DNA of 64,000 nt from JANMJD01 sp963828405 (GTDB lineage: Bacteria > Actinomycetota > Acidimicrobiia > Acidimicrobiales > Ilumatobacteraceae). Below are positions 10,297 through 19,601 of this stretch, piece by piece (within the stretch, counting starts at the first letter, position 1; every line of letters begins with the position of its first letter). The notes beneath the pieces are model-generated. The model saw only the letters and a program-made list of their open reading frames with translations, made no database searches and was not told the origin of the DNA. The DNA lies in the NCBI GenBank assembly GCA_963828405.1, contig CAWHEG010000026.1:1-64000 (forward strand), written 5' to 3'. The position numbers and the translations under genes are program-made.

Positions 10297-11382
10297 TTAC
10301 GAGGGGTAGCCGGCTCCGGGCGTGCCGAGCTCGAGAGCGTTCCCGCCGAGACCGGCCAGGACGTCGAGGGCTTCGTCGAGCGTGGCCACGGGGTAGACGC
10401 GATCGGCCCCCAGGACGCGCCGGGCCCTGGCCAGCTGCTCGGGGGTCTGATCGGCCGGGACGATGAAGGCGTCGGCGCCGGCCGACCGCACCGCCACCGC
10501 CTTCTGGCGGAGACCGCCGATCGGCCCGACGTTGCCGTCGACGTCGATCGTGCCGGTCACCGCGACCTTCCGGCCGCCGGTCAGCTCGCCCGGGGTGAGC
10601 TCGTCGAGCACGCTCAGGGCGAACGCCAGGCCGGCGGACGGGCCGCCGATCTTTCCGGTGGTGATGTCGACGGCGAACGGCAACTCGACCTGCGTGGTGT
10701 CGCCGAGTTTGATCCCGAAGATCGCCCGATCGGGTTCCTCGGGGCCCCCGCTGGAGAGCTCCACGGTTCCGCTCTCGGTCTCACCCTCGGCGGCCGTCGC
10801 CCGCCGGACCGTCACCTCGACCGTGTCGCCCGGATGCTTGTCCTGCATCACGGCATCGAGGTCCTCGGCGTGCTCGATCGTCACCCCGTCGACGGAGAGG
10901 ATCTGGTCGCCGGCGTCGAGGAACGTGTCGGCCGGGAACGTCACGCTGCATCCCGCGCCGTCGGCGGCCACCTCCCTGCAGAACACGAACTCGATGACGA
11001 CGGGGCCTGGCATGCGCTTGGTCGGATAACCGAGCTTGGTCAGCGCCACGTAGGGGGCGTCGTCCTTGGCGCTGCGCATCGCCCGCAGGTTGACCTGGCG
11101 TTCCTGATCGGGCGTGCGGTCGCCGAACCGCTCGGCGTAGGTGTCCTCGCGGATGTCGGGGTCCAACCATCCGACGGCCGCCTGGACCCCCGTCAGGTGC
11201 GGGCCGGCGACCGTGACGAAGAGGATCTCGCCCTTCGGGCTGAAGGTGGGCACCGCGGCGATGGCCAGGCGATCGTCGACCCCGTCCGCGCTGCCCGGTG
11301 CCTCGGCGTAGCGATCGACGAAGATCATCGAACCGGCGACGAAGACACCCCCGATCGCCAGGCCGACGGCGGCCATCGGCAC
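10297..11382 (-). CDS. Membrane-anchored PDZ-Lon (S16) protease, YlbL-type (361 aa)
   Basis: One N-terminal membrane anchor (about residues 3-22) precedes an extracytoplasmic region, a PDZ domain around FLDAGDQILSVDGVTIEHAED, and a C-terminal Lon-type protease domain. The catalytic Ser is in GGPSAGLAF and the catalytic Lys in GGLRQKAVAV, the S16 Ser-Lys dyad. There is no AAA+ domain, as in Bacillus YlbL and its actinobacterial relatives. I chose the GTG at 11382 because AGGAGGTG lies 6-7 bases upstream on the minus strand; an open frame further upstream has no comparable site. It faces a divergent small membrane protein gene. Confidence 0.88.
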   Translation of the reverse strand: MPMAAVGLAIGGVFVAGSMIFVDRYAEAPGSADGVDDRLAIAAVPTFSPKGEILFVTVAGPHLTGVQAAVGWLDPDIREDTYAERFGDRTPDQERQVNLRAMRSAKDDAPYVALTKLGYPTKRMPGPVVIEFVFCREVAADGAGCSVTFPADTFLDAGDQILSVDGVTIEHAEDLDAVMQDKHPGDTVEVTVRRATAAEGETESGTVELSSGGPEEPDRAIFGIKLGDTTQVELPFAVDITTGKIGGPSAGLAFALSVLDELTPGELTGGRKVAVTGTIDVDGNVGPIGGLRQKAVAVRSAGADAFIVPADQTPEQLARARRVLGADRVYPVATLDEALDVLAGLGGNALELGTPGAGYPS

Positions 11383-11479
11383 AGCCCACCTCCTGTGGGA
11401 TCTCGACGGGAGCCGGGGCGGCTCCCAGGTCTGCGGCCCGGGGGCAGGTACGCTCTCGGATTGCGTGACGGCGATTGAG

Positions 11480-11791
11480 ATGTCCACTTCAGCGCTCACT
11501 CTACGAGCTGCGTTGGTAGCCGCAGCCTCGGTGGTGCTGCTGGTGGTCATCGGCCGTTGGCAGCCGGTCCGCCGCAACTGGTGGCGATCGCGCCGCCGCC
11601 GGCCGCCCGTGCCGGCGATGCAGGTCGTGCGGATGCCGATCGCCGAGTACCGCCCGGCACGCTGGTGGGAGCGGTTCGCGGCGATCACCGGACTGGGGGT
11701 CGTGGCCGCCGTCGTCGGTGCCATCGTGGCCATCGCCGTGGCGACGCTGCTGATCTACGTCGTCACCACCCTCACCGGCCTGTTGCAGTGA
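11480..11791 (+). CDS. Small membrane protein (103 aa)
   Basis: The product has two hydrophobic helices, at about residues 7-24 (LRAALVAAASVVLLVVIGRW) and about 75-100, joined by a basic loop rich in Arg and Trp. No family is recognised. A GTG at 11465 is an alternative start five codons earlier. Its stop overlaps the start of the HEAT-repeat gene (GTGA), so the two are translationally coupled. Confidence 0.65.
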   Translation: MSTSALTLRAALVAAASVVLLVVIGRWQPVRRNWWRSRRRRPPVPAMQVVRMPIAEYRPARWWERFAAITGLGVVAAVVGAIVAIAVATLLIYVVTTLTGLLQ

Positions 11792-12435
11792 CGGCGCCGT
11801 CGGGGGCCCGCCGGCGGGTGGCCCTGGCCGGACACATCGGCGACGAGCCGACGGCCCGGGAGGGCCTCGCCGATGCGGACCCCGCCGTCCGATCGGCGGC
11901 CCTCGGGGCGCTGGCCCGCCTCGGCCGGCTCGACGACGACACCTTGTCGGCGGCCGCCGGCGATCCTGTCGCCGCCGTGCGCCGTCGGGCGGCGCAGCTG
12001 GCCGCGTCGGCTCCCGGGCTGTCCCTCGCCGCGCTGCTGGGCGACGCCGATCCGACGGTTGTCGAGATGGCCGCCTGGGCGTGTGGGGAACGCACGGACA
12101 TCGACGCCCCGACGTTCCGGGTGCTCCTCGGGCTGGCCGGGGGACACGACGATGCGCTGGTGCGGGAGGCCGCGGTGGCCGCGCTCGGCGCGCTCGGCGA
12201 CGACGCCGCGCTCGATGTCGTGCTCGCCGCCACCCGCGACAGGCCGGCGGTGCGCCGCCGGGCGGTCATCGCCCTGGCCGCGTTCGACGGCGAGGCCGTG
12301 GAGCAGGCCTGGCGTGACGCGCTCGGCGACCGGGACTGGCAGGTTCGCCAGGCGGCCGAGGAACTGCTCCAGATCTCAGCCGAGGCGATCGGCGCCGACG
12401 CCGAACCCGCGGCCGGGGATCAGCCCAGCTCGTAG
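11788..12435 (+). CDS. HEAT-repeat protein (215 aa)
   Basis: The sequence is built of repeating helical pairs such as DADPAVRSAALGALARLG and DRPAVRRRAVIALAAFDG, spaced about 30 residues apart, as in HEAT/PBS-lyase repeats. Such repeats make protein-binding scaffolds. There is no signal peptide or catalytic motif. The GTG start overlaps the stop of the preceding membrane protein gene. The 3' end overlaps the convergent GNAT gene by 16 bases. Confidence 0.82.
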   Translation: MTAPSGARRRVALAGHIGDEPTAREGLADADPAVRSAALGALARLGRLDDDTLSAAAGDPVAAVRRRAAQLAASAPGLSLAALLGDADPTVVEMAAWACGERTDIDAPTFRVLLGLAGGHDDALVREAAVAALGALGDDAALDVVLAATRDRPAVRRRAVIALAAFDGEAVEQAWRDALGDRDWQVRQAAEELLQISAEAIGADAEPAAGDQPSS

Positions 12436-12860
12436 CGGTAGATGTTGGTGTCCCGGGGGAGGAAGCCGATCCGCCGGTACAGGCGATTGGCGGCCTCGCG
12501 TGACGGCCGCGAGGTGAGATCGACGGTCTTGGCACCCTTGCGGGCGGCCAGGTCGATGGCGAATCGGTTGAGCCGATCGCCGACTCCCTTGCCGCGGGCG
12601 GCGTCGTCGACGACGACGTCCTCGATCCACGCCCGGACCCCGGTCGGGATGCGGAAGGTGACCAGTGTGAGGCTGCCGAGGATCCCGGTGTCGTCGCGGG
12701 CGATCAGCACGTCCGAGGCGTCGGAGGCGATCATCTCGGCGAGCTCGGCCGCACCGGGGGGCGGAGAGCTGCGTGACAGCTGCGGGATCAACCGGGCGAA
12801 CGCCTCGACCAATTCGGCCGTGACCTGTTCGGCGATCTCGATGACGACGTCGGTGCCCAC
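12420..12860 (-). CDS. GNAT-family N-acetyltransferase (146 aa)
   Basis: The acetyl-CoA pocket signature is clear: VRAWIEDVVVDDAARGKGVGDRLNRFAI (beta4 and the R/QxxGxG/A loop, here RGKGVG), followed by AAKTVDLTSRPSREAANRLYRRIGF, the usual GNAT motif B. The substrate is unknown. The GTG at 12860 is the best start I see; the frame stays open upstream but turns into low-complexity antisense sequence of the PAC2 gene. It converges on the HEAT-repeat gene. Confidence 0.85.
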   Translation of the reverse strand: MGTDVVIEIAEQVTAELVEAFARLIPQLSRSSPPPGAAELAEMIASDASDVLIARDDTGILGSLTLVTFRIPTGVRAWIEDVVVDDAARGKGVGDRLNRFAIDLAARKGAKTVDLTSRPSREAANRLYRRIGFLPRDTNIYRYELG

Positions 12861-12968
12861 GGAGGCCAGACCGTAGCGGGCGCAGCCGCCCGGCACCCGT
12901 CGCCCAGCCGCCGCCCGACGTGGAGTCGGGCCGCCGGCACCGAACCGCGGGGGATAACCTCGTCGGCG

Positions 12969-13853
12969 ATGGAACACGTCCGCTGGCATTCGCAGCCCGC
13001 GCTGCGCAGCCCCGTGATGATCGCCGCGTTCACGGGATGGAACGACGCCGCGGACGCCGCCTCCCGGGCGGTGCGGGCGATGATCGAGGGTTGGGGCGCC
13101 CAGCCGCTGGCCACCATCGATCCCGAGGAGTTCACCGACTTCGCCACCACCCGCCCCCACGTCCGGCTGGTCGACGGGATCACCCGGGAGATCGTCTGGC
13201 CCCAGGTGTCGCTGTGGTGGGCGTCGACGCCGGGCGGTGACGTGATCCTCGTGCTCGGGCCCGAGCCGTCGATGCGCTGGCGCACGTTCGTCGAGCAGTT
13301 GGTCGGTGTGGCTCGCCAGTACGAGTCGCCGCTGGTGATCACGCTCGGGGCGCTGCTCGCCGACGTTCCCCACTCGCGGGCCGTGCAGGTGATCGGCACG
13401 GCCAACGACGCCTCGATCGTCGAGCGGTTCGGCCTGGAGCGTTCGCGCTACGAGGGACCGACCGGCATCGTCGGCGTGCTCCACGACGGCTGCACCCGTG
13501 CCGGTTTGGAGTCGGCCTCGCTGTGGGCGGCCACTCCGGCCTACGCCGCCCAGGTCGCCTCGCCCAAGGCCGCGCTGGCCCTCGTCCGGCGGGCGGCAGC
13601 GATGGTCGGCACCCCGGCACCGGCCGCCGACCTGATCGCCGAGATCGACGACTACGAGTCGCAGGTCGACTCGCTGATCTCCGACGATGACGACCTGCCC
13701 GGCTACGTGCGGCGGCTGGAGGAGATGGCCGACGGTGCCGGGGACGATGACGAGTCGGACGAGGATGACGACGCCGGGGCGGCGCTCGACCCCGAGGCCG
13801 GTGGTGAGCAGCTCATCGAGGAGCTCGAGCAGTTCCTGCGCGACCAGGGTTGA
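12969..13853 (+). CDS. PAC2 family protein (294 aa)
   Basis: The protein matches the PAC2 (proteasome assembly chaperone 2) family common in Actinobacteria. It has an N-terminal block PVMIAAFTGWNDAADAAS, a central VITLGALLADVPHSR and a C-terminal helical region, with an acidic tail (DDDESDEDDD) near residue 260. Bacterial members are often near proteasome or Pup genes, but none are visible here. The function in this organism is unassigned. Confidence 0.9.
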   Translation: MEHVRWHSQPALRSPVMIAAFTGWNDAADAASRAVRAMIEGWGAQPLATIDPEEFTDFATTRPHVRLVDGITREIVWPQVSLWWASTPGGDVILVLGPEPSMRWRTFVEQLVGVARQYESPLVITLGALLADVPHSRAVQVIGTANDASIVERFGLERSRYEGPTGIVGVLHDGCTRAGLESASLWAATPAYAAQVASPKAALALVRRAAAMVGTPAPAADLIAEIDDYESQVDSLISDDDDLPGYVRRLEEMADGAGDDDESDEDDDAGAALDPEAGGEQLIEELEQFLRDQG

Positions 13854-13874
13854 TCGCCGGGCGGGTGCTCCGGC

Positions 13875-15998
13875 TCAGTGTCCGTGCAGGACTTCGGGGA
13901 GTTCGAGGGCGTGGATCACGGTGAGGCGTTTGGTGGCCCGGGTGAGGGCGACGTAGAGGGCGTTGAGACCGCGTTCGTGGGCGTCGACGATCAGGACCGG
14001 TTCGACGACGACCACGCCGTCGAGTTCGAGGCCCTTGGCCACGCTGACGGGTACCAGCGACACCGCCCCGCCGATGCCGCCGCGAGTCGCCCGGCTGTGG
14101 TCGATGCCGGCGGCGTCGAGGATCGCCGCGGTGTGCTCGGTGAGCTCGTCGGGCACGATCACCGCCACGTTGCCGTCGCCGACATCGGTGAGCAGCGCAT
14201 GGACGGCGTCGACGATCGCCGTGCCCCTCGACTCGACCGAGTCGACGGCGACGAAGCGGGGAGGCTCGCCGTCCTCGCGCACCGCCGTCGGGGCACGCAG
14301 GTCGGGTGAGGCGGCGATCATCACCTTGGTGGCCAGGTCCATGATCGGGCCCGGGATGCGGTAGCCGATGCTCAACCCGACGACCCGCTGCTCCTTGCGG
14401 TCGGGCAGGTGGCACAGCACCTCGGTCCAGTTGGCCGGAGCCAGGGCCCCGGTGGCCTGCGCCAGGTCGCCGACGATCGTCATCGAGCCGTTCAACGAAC
14501 GCCTCGTGGCCATCCGCAGCTGCATCGGGGTGAGGTCCTGCACCTCGTCGATCACGATGTGGCCGTAGGTGCGGATCTGGTCGGCCTCGTCGATCTTGCC
14601 GAGCTTGTTCAGCTTCGGGCCGAGGATCTCGCGCGCCTCGTCGAGCAGCGCGGCATCGGCCTCCGTCCAGCGGACGTCGGCCAGGTCGTCGGAGCGGGTG
14701 CGGTACAGGCTCGACCACTCTTCGTCGGTCAGGATGTTGCTCGCAGCCAGCTTGAGCAGGGCGTTGGACCCGTACAGGTCGTGGAGCAGTTGTGTCGGCG
14801 TCAGCACCGGCCACATCCGCTCGAGGGCGATGCGCACGTCGTCGAGATGGCGCACCTGGTCGCGAACCGTGATCGGGCTGACCTCCTCGCGGTGGCTGTT
14901 GGCCAGCGCCGTCCACAGCTCGTTCTCGACCCACCGCCGGGCGCCGTTGTGGTGCCGGTAGCGGCGCCGGGCGCCCTTGACGATGCGGGAGCTCTCCTGC
15001 GGGCTGAGCCGCAGATAGGTGAGGCCGTAGGGGACGACGAGCGGCTCGCGCAGCGCCCGCTCGCGGTCGCGCACCGCCTTGGCGAGGACCTCGATCATCT
15101 TCACGCGACCCTTGACCCGCGCCGCCATCGCCGAATCACGGCCGCCGAAGCGGGCGTCGGGCACCAGGTCGTGGAGCACCACCTGCTCGACGCCGGCCTC
15201 GCCCAGTGAGGGCAACACCCGCTCGATGTAGCGGAGGAACACGCGGTTGGGGCCGATGACCAGCAGGCCCTGGGCCTCCAACGGGAAACGGAACGTGTAC
15301 AGCAGGTAGGCGGCCCGGTGCAGGGCGACCACGGTCTTGCCCGTGCCGGGACCGCCCTGGACGACGAGCACCCCGGCCTGCGGGGAGCGGATGATCTCGT
15401 CCTGCTCGCTCTGGATGGTGGCGACGATGTCGCCGAGCCGGCCGGTGCGGCCCCGTTCGAGCACCGACATCAGCGTCGAGTACCCACGCAGCCCGTGGCC
15501 GGTGGACTCGAGACCTTCGTCGACCCCGATGCCCAGGTGGTGCTCGCCGAACAGCTCGTCCTCGATGCCGAACAGCTTGCGTCCCTGCACGGCGAAGTGA
15601 CGGCGGCGGGCGAGGCCCATCGGCTCGCGTCCGGTCGCCCGGTAGAACGGCTCGGCGACCGGCGCCCGCCAGTCGATGACCACCGGGTCGCGGTGCTCGT
15701 CGGCAACAGCGAGGCGGCCGATGTGGAAGCTCTCGATCGCCTCGGGACCCTCGGCGTGGCGGTCGATCCGCCCGAAGACCAGCGCGGCGTCGCCGAGGTC
15801 GAGCTGGGTGAGGCGGTTGATCAGCGCCTCGTCGAACACGTCGCGCTCGTAACGGGCCTGGTAGGTGCCACCGGCGCTGATCCCGGCCTCGGTGAGGCCC
15901 CGCAGTTTCCACGCATCCTCGCGACTCTGGTCGAGGCACGCATAGGCGTGGTCGATGTACGCCTGTTCGTCGCGGATGTCGGGATGCTGTTGCGTCAT
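13875..15998 (-). CDS. helD: HelD-like superfamily 1 helicase, RNA polymerase recycling factor (707 aa)
   Basis: HelD proteins remodel stalled RNA polymerase using ATP. The N-terminus has the family's charged helical arm, then VVIDWRAPVAEPFYRAT and GRKLFGIEDELF. Walker A is GGPGTGKTVVALHRAAYLL, and motif II is IDEVQDLTPMQL. The C-terminal SF1 motifs are SIGYRIPGPIMDLA and AKGLELDGVVVVEP, ending in YVALTRATKRLTV. Length is typical of actinobacterial HelD. UvrD-type DNA repair helicase is the alternative, but the N-terminal arm favours HelD. It is a single gene facing hemE across about 170 bases. Confidence 0.88.
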   Translation of the reverse strand: MTQQHPDIRDEQAYIDHAYACLDQSREDAWKLRGLTEAGISAGGTYQARYERDVFDEALINRLTQLDLGDAALVFGRIDRHAEGPEAIESFHIGRLAVADEHRDPVVIDWRAPVAEPFYRATGREPMGLARRRHFAVQGRKLFGIEDELFGEHHLGIGVDEGLESTGHGLRGYSTLMSVLERGRTGRLGDIVATIQSEQDEIIRSPQAGVLVVQGGPGTGKTVVALHRAAYLLYTFRFPLEAQGLLVIGPNRVFLRYIERVLPSLGEAGVEQVVLHDLVPDARFGGRDSAMAARVKGRVKMIEVLAKAVRDRERALREPLVVPYGLTYLRLSPQESSRIVKGARRRYRHHNGARRWVENELWTALANSHREEVSPITVRDQVRHLDDVRIALERMWPVLTPTQLLHDLYGSNALLKLAASNILTDEEWSSLYRTRSDDLADVRWTEADAALLDEAREILGPKLNKLGKIDEADQIRTYGHIVIDEVQDLTPMQLRMATRRSLNGSMTIVGDLAQATGALAPANWTEVLCHLPDRKEQRVVGLSIGYRIPGPIMDLATKVMIAASPDLRAPTAVREDGEPPRFVAVDSVESRGTAIVDAVHALLTDVGDGNVAVIVPDELTEHTAAILDAAGIDHSRATRGGIGGAVSLVPVSVAKGLELDGVVVVEPVLIVDAHERGLNALYVALTRATKRLTVIHALELPEVLHGH

Positions 15999-16167
15999 CG
16001 GTGAAGCGCGCTCTCCTCGGTCGCCATCATCTGCCGCCGGGATCTGCCGCCGGCCAGATTTGGGGTCTCGCTACTCTATCGGGCGCCGGGAGAACCCGAC
16101 GCCGTCGACCCGCGAGGGTGTTGGTTCTGACACGGGGGTGCCTCGAGCGCGTAGCCTGTCGCCCCGA

Positions 16168-17292
16168 ATGGCCGCCTCGCACGACTCCCCCTTCATGATG
16201 GCTGCGACCGGACAGGTGGCCCCCCGCACGCCGGTGTGGTTCATGCGCCAGGCCGGCCGGAGCCTGCCGGAGTACCGGGAGCTGCGTGGTTCGGGCAGCA
16301 TCCTCGAGGCGATCAAGCAGCCCGACCTGGCGGCCCAGCTCACGCTCCAGCCCGTCACCCGCTACGGCGTCGACGTCGCGGTGCTGTTCAGCGACATCGT
16401 CGTGCCCGCCCATGCCATCGGCTTCGGGGTCGATGTCACCCCGGGGACGGGGCCGGTCGTCGAGGCGCCCTTCCGTTCCGCCGCCGACATCCGCCGTCTG
16501 CGGCCCTTCGAGCCCGACGTCGACGCCCCGTACGTCGCCGAGACCATCCGCCTGCTCGACCGTCAGCTCGATGTGCCGATCCTCGCCTTCGCCGGCGCGC
16601 CGTTCACGGTTGCCAGCTACCTGGTCGAGGGACGGCCGTCGAAGAAGTTCCAGCACACCAAGGCTCTGATGCGCACCGACGAGGCCATCTGGCACCTGCT
16701 GATGAGCCGCCTGTCGGACATCGCCATCGCCTCGGTGCGCAGCCAGCTCGATGCCGGCGCACAGGCATTCCAGCTGTTCGATTCCTGGGCGGGGGCCATC
16801 TCCCGCTCGGACTACGAGCGCTTCGTGCTGCCCCACTCGCGCAAGGTGTTCCAGGAGCTCGCCTCCAGCCACCCGGCGGCACCGGGGATCCACTTCGGGG
16901 TCGGATGCGACCACCTGCTCGAGCTGATGCACCGGGCCGGCCCGGCCGTCATCGGGCTCGACTGGCGAACCTCGATCACCGAGGCCCGCGACCGGCTCGG
17001 GGCGGCGACGATCGTGCAGGGCAACCTCGACCCGGCCCTCGTGCTGTCGGGCGCCGATCTGGCCCTGGCCGCCACCGATCGCGTCCTGCTCGACAACGCC
17101 GGCCATGCCGGGCACATCTTCAACCTCGGTCACGGGGTCGACCCGGCCACCGATCCCGACGTGCTCGCCGAGGTCGTCGCCCGTGTCCACGAGCGCACCG
17201 CCGGATCGCTCCACGAGGTGCCCGCTTCGGGCGCCGTCCACGATGCACTGCTCGCCGACGAGCGTGGCGCGGGGTCGGTCGCCGCCGGATGA
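16168..17292 (+). CDS. hemE: Uroporphyrinogen decarboxylase (374 aa)
   Basis: HemE decarboxylates the four acetate side chains of uroporphyrinogen III to give coproporphyrinogen III. The N-terminal signature PVWFMRQAGRSLPEYR and FSDIVVPAHAIGFGV are both present, as are AGAPFTVASYLVEG and FDSWAGAISRSDY. The ATG at 16168 gives the standard N-terminus; the open frame extends upstream without family similarity. It is the first gene of a haem run, and its stop overlaps the start of the ferrochelatase gene by 4 bases (ATGA). Confidence 0.97.
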   Translation: MAASHDSPFMMAATGQVAPRTPVWFMRQAGRSLPEYRELRGSGSILEAIKQPDLAAQLTLQPVTRYGVDVAVLFSDIVVPAHAIGFGVDVTPGTGPVVEAPFRSAADIRRLRPFEPDVDAPYVAETIRLLDRQLDVPILAFAGAPFTVASYLVEGRPSKKFQHTKALMRTDEAIWHLLMSRLSDIAIASVRSQLDAGAQAFQLFDSWAGAISRSDYERFVLPHSRKVFQELASSHPAAPGIHFGVGCDHLLELMHRAGPAVIGLDWRTSITEARDRLGAATIVQGNLDPALVLSGADLALAATDRVLLDNAGHAGHIFNLGHGVDPATDPDVLAEVVARVHERTAGSLHEVPASGAVHDALLADERGAGSVAAG

Positions 17293-18224
17293 GTCCGCCC
17301 CCGACCGCAGTGCTGCTCATGGCGTACGGCACGCCGCGGGCGCGTGACGAGATCGAGCCCTACTACACCGACATCCGCCGCGGTCGGCCGCCGACCCCCG
17401 AGCTGCTCGCCGAGCTGACCGCCCGCTACGAGGCGATCGGCGGTCTGTCGCCGCTGGCCGAGCGCACCGAGGCCCAACGGGCCGGGCTGCAACGGGCGCT
17501 CGACGACCGCGCCGCCGGCCGCTACGAGGTCGTGCTCGGGCTGAAGCACGCCGCGCCGACGATCGAGGTCACCGTCGGGCGACTGGCCACCCGTGGTGTC
17601 CGCCACATCGTCGGGCTCGTCCTCGCCCCCCACTACTCGGCGTACTCGGTGGGCCAGTACCTCGAGCGTGCCCGGGCGGCCGCCCGGGCGCTCGACGACC
17701 GGATCGTCGTCGACGGCATCGAGAGCTGGGCCACCGAGCCGGCGTTCGTCGCCTTCCTCGCCGACGAGGTCACCCGCGGGCTCGCCGGGTTGCCCGCAGG
17801 GTCCGAGGTGCTGTTCACCGCCCATTCCCTGCCCGAGCGGATCGTCGCCGCGGGCGACCCGTATCCCGACGAGTTGCGCGCCACCGCCCTCGCCGTGGCC
17901 TCGGCCGCCGGACTGGGTGACGACCGCTGGGGGCTGGCCTGGCAGTCCGCCGGGCGCACGCCCGAGCCATGGCTCGGCCCCGACATCCTCGAGGTGATCG
18001 CGGCATCGGTGCCGGGCCGGGTCGGGTTGCTGGTCTGTGCCTGCGGGTTCGTCTCGGACCACCTCGAGGTGCTCTACGACCTCGACGTCGAGGCGGCGGG
18101 GCGCGCCGCGCAGGTCGGCTTGGCCTTCGCCCGTACCGCCTGCGTCAACGACGAGGCGACCGTGCTCGGGGCGCTGGCCGACCGGGTCATCGCCGCCTCG
18201 GACCGGGGGCCCGCCGATGGGTGA
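17289..18224 (+). CDS. hemH: Ferrochelatase, coproporphyrin or protoporphyrin type (311 aa)
   Basis: This enzyme inserts Fe2+ into the porphyrin. The start AVLLMAYGTP, the block LGLKHAAPTIEVTV, the metal-site region LAPHYSAYSVGQY (catalytic His), FTAHSLPERI and VCACGFVSDHLEVLYDLD are all ferrochelatase landmarks. Actinobacteria generally use the coproporphyrin-dependent pathway, so the enzyme is probably CpfC; that is inferred from lineage, not from sequence. It overlaps hemE by 4 bases and hemY by 8 bases, which implies coupled translation. Confidence 0.95.
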   Translation: MSPPPTAVLLMAYGTPRARDEIEPYYTDIRRGRPPTPELLAELTARYEAIGGLSPLAERTEAQRAGLQRALDDRAAGRYEVVLGLKHAAPTIEVTVGRLATRGVRHIVGLVLAPHYSAYSVGQYLERARAAARALDDRIVVDGIESWATEPAFVAFLADEVTRGLAGLPAGSEVLFTAHSLPERIVAAGDPYPDELRATALAVASAAGLGDDRWGLAWQSAGRTPEPWLGPDILEVIAASVPGRVGLLVCACGFVSDHLEVLYDLDVEAAGRAAQVGLAFARTACVNDEATVLGALADRVIAASDRGPADG

Positions 18225-19601
18225 GCCGCGGCGGGCCGTCGTCGTCGGGGGTGGGATCAGTGGGCTGAGCGCGGCCTGGGAGCTGGTCAGGTCGGGTTGG
18301 ACGGTGACCGTCGTCGAGGCGGGCGACCGCTGGGGGGCAAGATCCTCACCACGCCGTTCGGCGGGCTGCCCGGCGTGGACGCCGGCGCCGACGCGTTCCT
18401 CGCCCGTGTCCCGGAGGGGCGCGCCCTGGCCGTCGAGCTCGGCATGGGCGACGACCTGGTCAGTCCGGCCACGGGCGCGGCGCTGGTCGTGCGCGGGGGA
18501 CGGCTGCATCCGCTCCCCGACGGGCTGGTGCTCGGCGTGCCGGCCGGGCTGGGCGGGCTCGCCCGCTCCGGTCTGATCAGCCGGCCGGGCAAGCTGCGCG
18601 CACTGGGCGACCTGGTCATCGGCCGCCGCGACCACGGTGACAGCCTCGGCCGGCTGATCGCCGCCCGGTTCGGTCGCGAGGTCGCCGACTACCTCGTCGA
18701 TCCGCTCGTCGGCAGCATCAACGCCGGATCGATCGACGATCTCAGCCTGAGCGCGGCGACACCCCAGATCGCCCCGGCTGCGGCCCGGCGGCGGAGCCTG
18801 TTGCTCGCCTTGCGCTCGGGGGCCCGGGACAGTGCCGCCGGGGGCCCCGTCTTCCTCGCCCCGCGCACCGGGATGGGGTCGCTCGTCGAGCGCTTGACCG
18901 ATGCCCTGAGCAGCTCCGGGGTCGCCCTGCGACTGGGGCACCAGGTCTCCGACATGCACCCCCACTCCGACGGCGGCTGGCATCTCGACGACCTCGTGGC
19001 CGACGGGGTGGTGCTCGCCGTGCCGGCGTTCGCCCTGTCCCGGATCGTCGCCCCGGCCCATCCGGTGCTGGCCGGGCTGCTGGCCGATGTGCCCTACGCC
19101 GGGGTGGTGATGGCCACGATGCTCGTGCCCCGGGAGGAACTGGCCCGCATCGGGGCGTTCTCCGGGTACCTCGTGCCCAAGCCGGAGCGGGGTGCGGTCA
19201 CGGCGGCGTCGTTCGCCTCACGCAAGTGGCCGCACTGGTCGACGGAGACCCACGAGGTGCTGCGCGTCTCGCTCGGCCACATCGGCGACCAGCGCCCGCT
19301 CGGGTACTCCGACGACGAGGTGCAGGCTGTGGCGTGTGCCGAGCTCGGCCGTCATCTCGGCCTCGGACGGGCGCTGCGGATCGACGAGATCCGGGTGACC
19401 CGGTGGCCCGAGGCCTTCCCGCAGTACCGACCCGGGCACACCCAGCTGATCGAACGGATCGACCGGGAGGTGGCCGAGTCGATGCCCGGCGTCGTGCTGG
19501 CCGGGGCGGCGTACCGCGGATTGGGCATTCCGGCCTGCATCCGCGACGGGCGTCGGGCGGCCCGGCTGCTGCGCGCGCGGGCCGGGGGCACGGCAGAATG
19601 A
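18217..19601 (+). CDS. hemY: Coproporphyrinogen/protoporphyrinogen oxidase, with one frameshift
   Basis: This FAD-dependent oxidase aromatises the porphyrinogen. The N-terminal dinucleotide motif VVVGGGISGLSAAWEL (residues 8-23) begins in one frame from ATG 18217. The rest of the protein (GGKILTTPFGGLPGVDAGADAF through GLGIPACIRDGRRAARLL) is in the next frame. The break is at the G-run at 18331-18336, where a single missing base restores D-R-L-G-G-K. Corrected length is about 461 aa, normal for the family. Since the flanking hem genes are intact and overlapping, a sequencing indel in the homopolymer is more likely than a real mutation. It may be named cgoX if the coproporphyrin pathway applies. 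Confidence 0.88.

Noticed and set aside
11488..11733. Longer N-terminus of the PDZ-Lon protease
   Set aside because: The strongest SD is at GTG 11382 just before the membrane anchor, and the extension runs antisense to a coding small membrane protein.
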